Shown piece after piece: positions 61,458 through 64,000 of a DNA stretch of 64,000 nucleotides (the first letter of the stretch is position 1; each line of letters begins with the position of its first letter). The DNA is from Pseudoalteromonas aliena SW19 (GTDB taxonomy: Bacteria; Pseudomonadota; Gammaproteobacteria; Enterobacterales; Alteromonadaceae), in contig NZ_AQGU01000029.1 of the NCBI RefSeq assembly GCF_014905615.1, forward strand, positions 558,001 to 622,000. Direction: 5' to 3'. A model generated the notes under the pieces. It made no database searches. It had not been told where the DNA came from and was given only the letters and a program-made list of their open reading frames with translations. Made by a program: the position numbers and the translations under genes.

Positions 61458-63125
61458 TTAGAACTGTGTACTACGTTGCGTTTCTTGCCAATTTGACGTT
61501 ATGGCAACATTCACATCCGATTTTGGTAATGGCTTGTTCCCTAAAATTATATCTGCCGCTTTTTCGGCAACCATAATGGTTGGTGCATTCAAGTTTCCGT
61601 TAGGAACGGTTGGGAATATAGATGAGTCAACAACACGTAATCCTTCAATACCATGTACTTGCGTATTTGAGTTAACAACGGCCATATCATCTTCACCCAT
61701 TTTGCACGAGCAAGAAGGGTGGTAGGCACTTTCTACAGCTTGGCGTACAAAGGCATCTATTTCTTCATCTGTTTGAATATGTTTACCTGGTTGAATTTCT
61801 TCATCGCGGTATTCATCAAAGGCACTTTGCTCGATTATGTCGCGTGTTAAGCGAACGCACGCTCTAAAGCCTTCAATATCATCTTGATGTTCAAGGTAAT
61901 TAAATAAAATCGTTGGTGGTTGCTCAGGGTTCGCTGAAGCAATTATTACACTACCACGGCTTTTTGGTTTGTTATGGCCAACATGTACCTGAAAACCATG
62001 ACCTGCAAATGCACTTCGTCCATCGTAACGCATAGCCGCTGGTAAAAAGTGATACTGAATATCTGGCCATTCAACGCCTGGTTTTGAGCGAATAAACGCA
62101 CACGATTCGAAATGATTCGTTGCACCTAAACCCGAACGCGTTAATAACCAGCGCGCGCCAATTAACCCTTTTGAAATAAGCCCTAATTTGCCATTTAGCG
62201 TGATTGGCTGCTTACATTTGTATTGAAAGTAAAATTCGAGATGATCTTGTAAATTTTGACCAACACCTGGTAGATGATGCTGTACTTCAACGCCTGCTTT
62301 TTCAAGCGCTTGAGTATCACCAATACCAGAAAGTTGTAAAATATGTGGAGAGCCGATTGGGCCTGCACTTAATATAACGTCTTTTGCAGCATGCGCGGTT
62401 TTAACATCGCCATTTACTTTGTATTCAATGCCAGTGGCTTTTTTACCATCTAAAATCACGCGTTGTGCCAGTGCACCTGTAATAATCGTTAAATTACTAC
62501 GCGATTTAACAGGGTCTAAATACTCACGAGACGCAGAGCTGCGCACGCCGTCTTTAACGGTCATGTGCATTGGGCCAAAACCCTCTTGCTGCGACGCGTT
62601 GTAGTCATCGCTAGAAGCATAACCGGCTTGTACACCTGCTTTTATAAACGTGCGGTAAAGCGGGTTTTTCATTTCGTTGCCGTTATTAACGCCAAGCGGG
62701 CCTTTGCCACCACGGTAAGTATTTTCACCAAGGTAAAAGCTTTCTGCTTTTTGAAAATACGGTAAACATGATTGGTAATCCCAACCCTCAGCACCGTGTT
62801 GTTGCCATTCGTCAAAGTCTTTAGCGTGACCGCGTACATACACCATGCCATTAATAGATGACGAACCGCCTAATACTTTGCCTCGTGGACAATGCATCTC
62901 ACGGTTATCTAAATGAGGCTCTGGTTGTGTATGAAACTGCCATGCGTATTTGTCACTATTCATTGGGATAGATAACGCGGTTGGCATTTTTATAAAAATG
63001 CTTTTATCACTGCCACCGGTTTCAAGTAACAAAACACGGTTACTTGAATCTTCAGACAAGCGATTTGCTAAAACACAACCCGCCGAGCCTGCGCCAACAA
63101 TAATATAGTCGTAATGATTACTCAT
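61458..63125 (-). CDS. betA: Choline dehydrogenase
   Basis: A 555-aa GMC-family flavoprotein oxidising choline to betaine aldehyde at the membrane. It has the FAD motif DYIIVGAGSAGCVLANRLSE at the N-terminus, GKVLGGSSSINGMVYVRG (about 85), GPIGSPHILQLSGIG (about 255) and the C-terminal YHPSCSCKMG then VVDSSIFPTVPNGNLNAPT with the active-site His. Eleven bases downstream of betB, so co-transcribed. AAGG before the ATG. Confidence 0.93.
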   Translation of the reverse strand: MSNHYDYIIVGAGSAGCVLANRLSEDSSNRVLLLETGGSDKSIFIKMPTALSIPMNSDKYAWQFHTQPEPHLDNREMHCPRGKVLGGSSSINGMVYVRGHAKDFDEWQQHGAEGWDYQSCLPYFQKAESFYLGENTYRGGKGPLGVNNGNEMKNPLYRTFIKAGVQAGYASSDDYNASQQEGFGPMHMTVKDGVRSSASREYLDPVKSRSNLTIITGALAQRVILDGKKATGIEYKVNGDVKTAHAAKDVILSAGPIGSPHILQLSGIGDTQALEKAGVEVQHHLPGVGQNLQDHLEFYFQYKCKQPITLNGKLGLISKGLIGARWLLTRSGLGATNHFESCAFIRSKPGVEWPDIQYHFLPAAMRYDGRSAFAGHGFQVHVGHNKPKSRGSVIIASANPEQPPTILFNYLEHQDDIEGFRACVRLTRDIIEQSAFDEYRDEEIQPGKHIQTDEEIDAFVRQAVESAYHPSCSCKMGEDDMAVVNSNTQVHGIEGLRVVDSSIFPTVPNGNLNAPTIMVAEKAADIILGNKPLPKSDVNVAITSNWQETQRSTQF

Positions 63126-63136
63126 AGTTAGGCGCC

Positions 63137-64000
63137 TTAAAATGGACTTTCTATGTCGGCCATACCAACATAAATAGATTTGGTTTGCGTGTATTGATCA
63201 AGTGTTTGAATACCATTCTCGCGGCCAATACCCGATTGCTTATAACCGCCAACGGGCATTTCAGCAGGTGAGTTACCGTAAGCATTGATCCAACAAATGC
63301 CAGCTTGTAGTTGATGAATAACGCGGTGCGCACGTTTGATATCGGTAGTAAATACGCCAGCCGCTAAGCCTAGGTGTGTACCGTTAGCGCGTGCAATCAC
63401 ATCGTCTTCATCGTCAAAAACAAGCACGCTCATTACTGGACCAAATATTTCTTCTTTAACGATAGTCATCTCGTCATTACAATCAATAAACACAGTTGGT
63501 GCTACAAAGTATCCATTAGGTGCAGATTCAGGTGAAAGCGTTGTACCACCGGTTAGTAGTGTTGCGCCTTCTTCAATACCTTTATGAACGTAGCTCATTA
63601 CTAGGTCTTGGTGCTTTTTAGAAATAAGTGCGCCAAAGTTTGTATTTAAATCTTGTGGGTCGCCAGCAATAATGTTTTTCTCAGTGCGCGCTTTAAGCTC
63701 ATCAATAAACTGCTGATAGATATTTTTATGAACGTAAATACGTGTACAGTTAGTACAAATTTCGCCTTGCGTATAAAAATTACCTAGCATAGCGGCGCTA
63801 ACCGCTTGCTCAATGTTGGCATCATCAAATACTAATAGTGGAGATTTACCACCGAGTTCCATCGTGACATCTTTTAACGTACCGGCAGCACTTGCCACTA
63901 CCTTTTTGCCTGTACCCACTTCACCCGTGAAGGATACTTTGTCAATCTCGCTATGCTGCGTTAGCCACTGGCCTACATCGCCCGCGCCTTGAACAACATT
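63137..64000 (-). CDS. betB: Betaine aldehyde dehydrogenase, N-terminus outside window
   Basis: Oxidises betaine aldehyde to glycine betaine with NAD+. The frame is open to the right edge (288 codons visible; full proteins are about 490 aa). Visible are DKVSFTGEVGTGKK (NAD site), MELGGKSPLL (catalytic Glu), GEICTNCTRIYV (catalytic Cys), EEIFGPVMSVLVF and PVGGYKQSGIGRENG. The MGTGKK-like ATG near 63919 is internal, not a start. With betA it makes the osmoprotectant glycine betaine. Confidence 0.93.
   Translation of the reverse strand, partial: NVVQGAGDVGQWLTQHSEIDKVSFTGEVGTGKKVVASAAGTLKDVTMELGGKSPLLVFDDANIEQAVSAAMLGNFYTQGEICTNCTRIYVHKNIYQQFIDELKARTEKNIIAGDPQDLNTNFGALISKKHQDLVMSYVHKGIEEGATLLTGGTTLSPESAPNGYFVAPTVFIDCNDEMTIVKEEIFGPVMSVLVFDDEDDVIARANGTHLGLAAGVFTTDIKRAHRVIHQLQAGICWINAYGNSPAEMPVGGYKQSGIGRENGIQTLDQYTQTKSIYVGMADIESPF

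Overview
The window looks like chromosome from a marine gammaproteobacterium of the Alteromonadales, most likely Pseudoalteromonas. This is inferred from low G+C, gene content (DUF6279 lipoprotein, DUF6058, DUF3015, DUF4105 and DUF5916 proteins, rpmE2-rpmJ2 pair, TorF-type porin) and dispersed short repeats. No rRNA, tRNA or CRISPR array was recognised. A gene running off the left edge and one running off the right edge are partial.

Left core (1-17.3 kb): a DASS anion transporter (partial), a coniferyl-type aldehyde dehydrogenase, a Sel1-repeat protein, a DUF6279 lipoprotein, a membrane diguanylate cyclase, and a LysR regulator divergent from a four-gene unit (RND adaptor, RND pump, outer-membrane factor, quinone-oxidoreductase-like enzyme). 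A long-chain acyl-CoA dehydrogenase (fadE) follows, with a FadR-like palindrome at its start.

Accessory block (17.4-31.0 kb): a sedentary chromosomal integron. intI lies on the minus strand under a perfect LexA-type box, so the integrase is probably SOS-controlled. A consensus attI core site follows, then eleven attC-bounded cassettes. Cassette limits were set by matching each cassette's first bases to the R'' box of its own attC; all agree. An IS91-family element carrying a Xer-like recombinase and a HUH transposase sits inside the first cassette, separating attI from the array. Four successive cassettes of about 315 bp are near-identical and carry no ORF, only conserved hairpins. Later cassettes encode an Mrr-like nuclease, a RES-domain protein, a small membrane protein, a HEPN-like protein, an unknown acidic protein, a secreted protein and a membrane protein. 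The last attC is destroyed by IS30-type elements. Next to these is a Y1/HUH (REP-type) transposase element with a duplicated 206-bp downstream arm.

Right core (31.9-64 kb): upp-uraA for uracil salvage; a compact three-gene glucosylglycerate unit (a glycerate kinase/phosphatase fusion, a glucosyl-phosphoglycerate synthase-like GT, and a GH13_18 phosphorylase) that could both make and recycle a compatible solute; an OsmC protein; zinc-independent ribosomal proteins L31/L36 behind a Zur-like palindrome; several orphan proteins; AKR, an ABM-fold monooxygenase, AlkB-like, delta carbonic anhydrase, dapA, a RhlE-type helicase, a COG2509 flavoprotein, fdxA, and a DUF5916 outer-membrane protein. The right end carries a minus-strand choline-to-glycine-betaine cluster (betB, betA, BCCT-like transporter, TorF-like porin). 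With glucosylglycerate this gives two separate osmolyte systems, which fits a marine lifestyle.

Two kinds of MITE-like element and one diffuse dispersed repeat occur in core intergenic gaps; at 46.7 kb halves of the two MITEs are fused.
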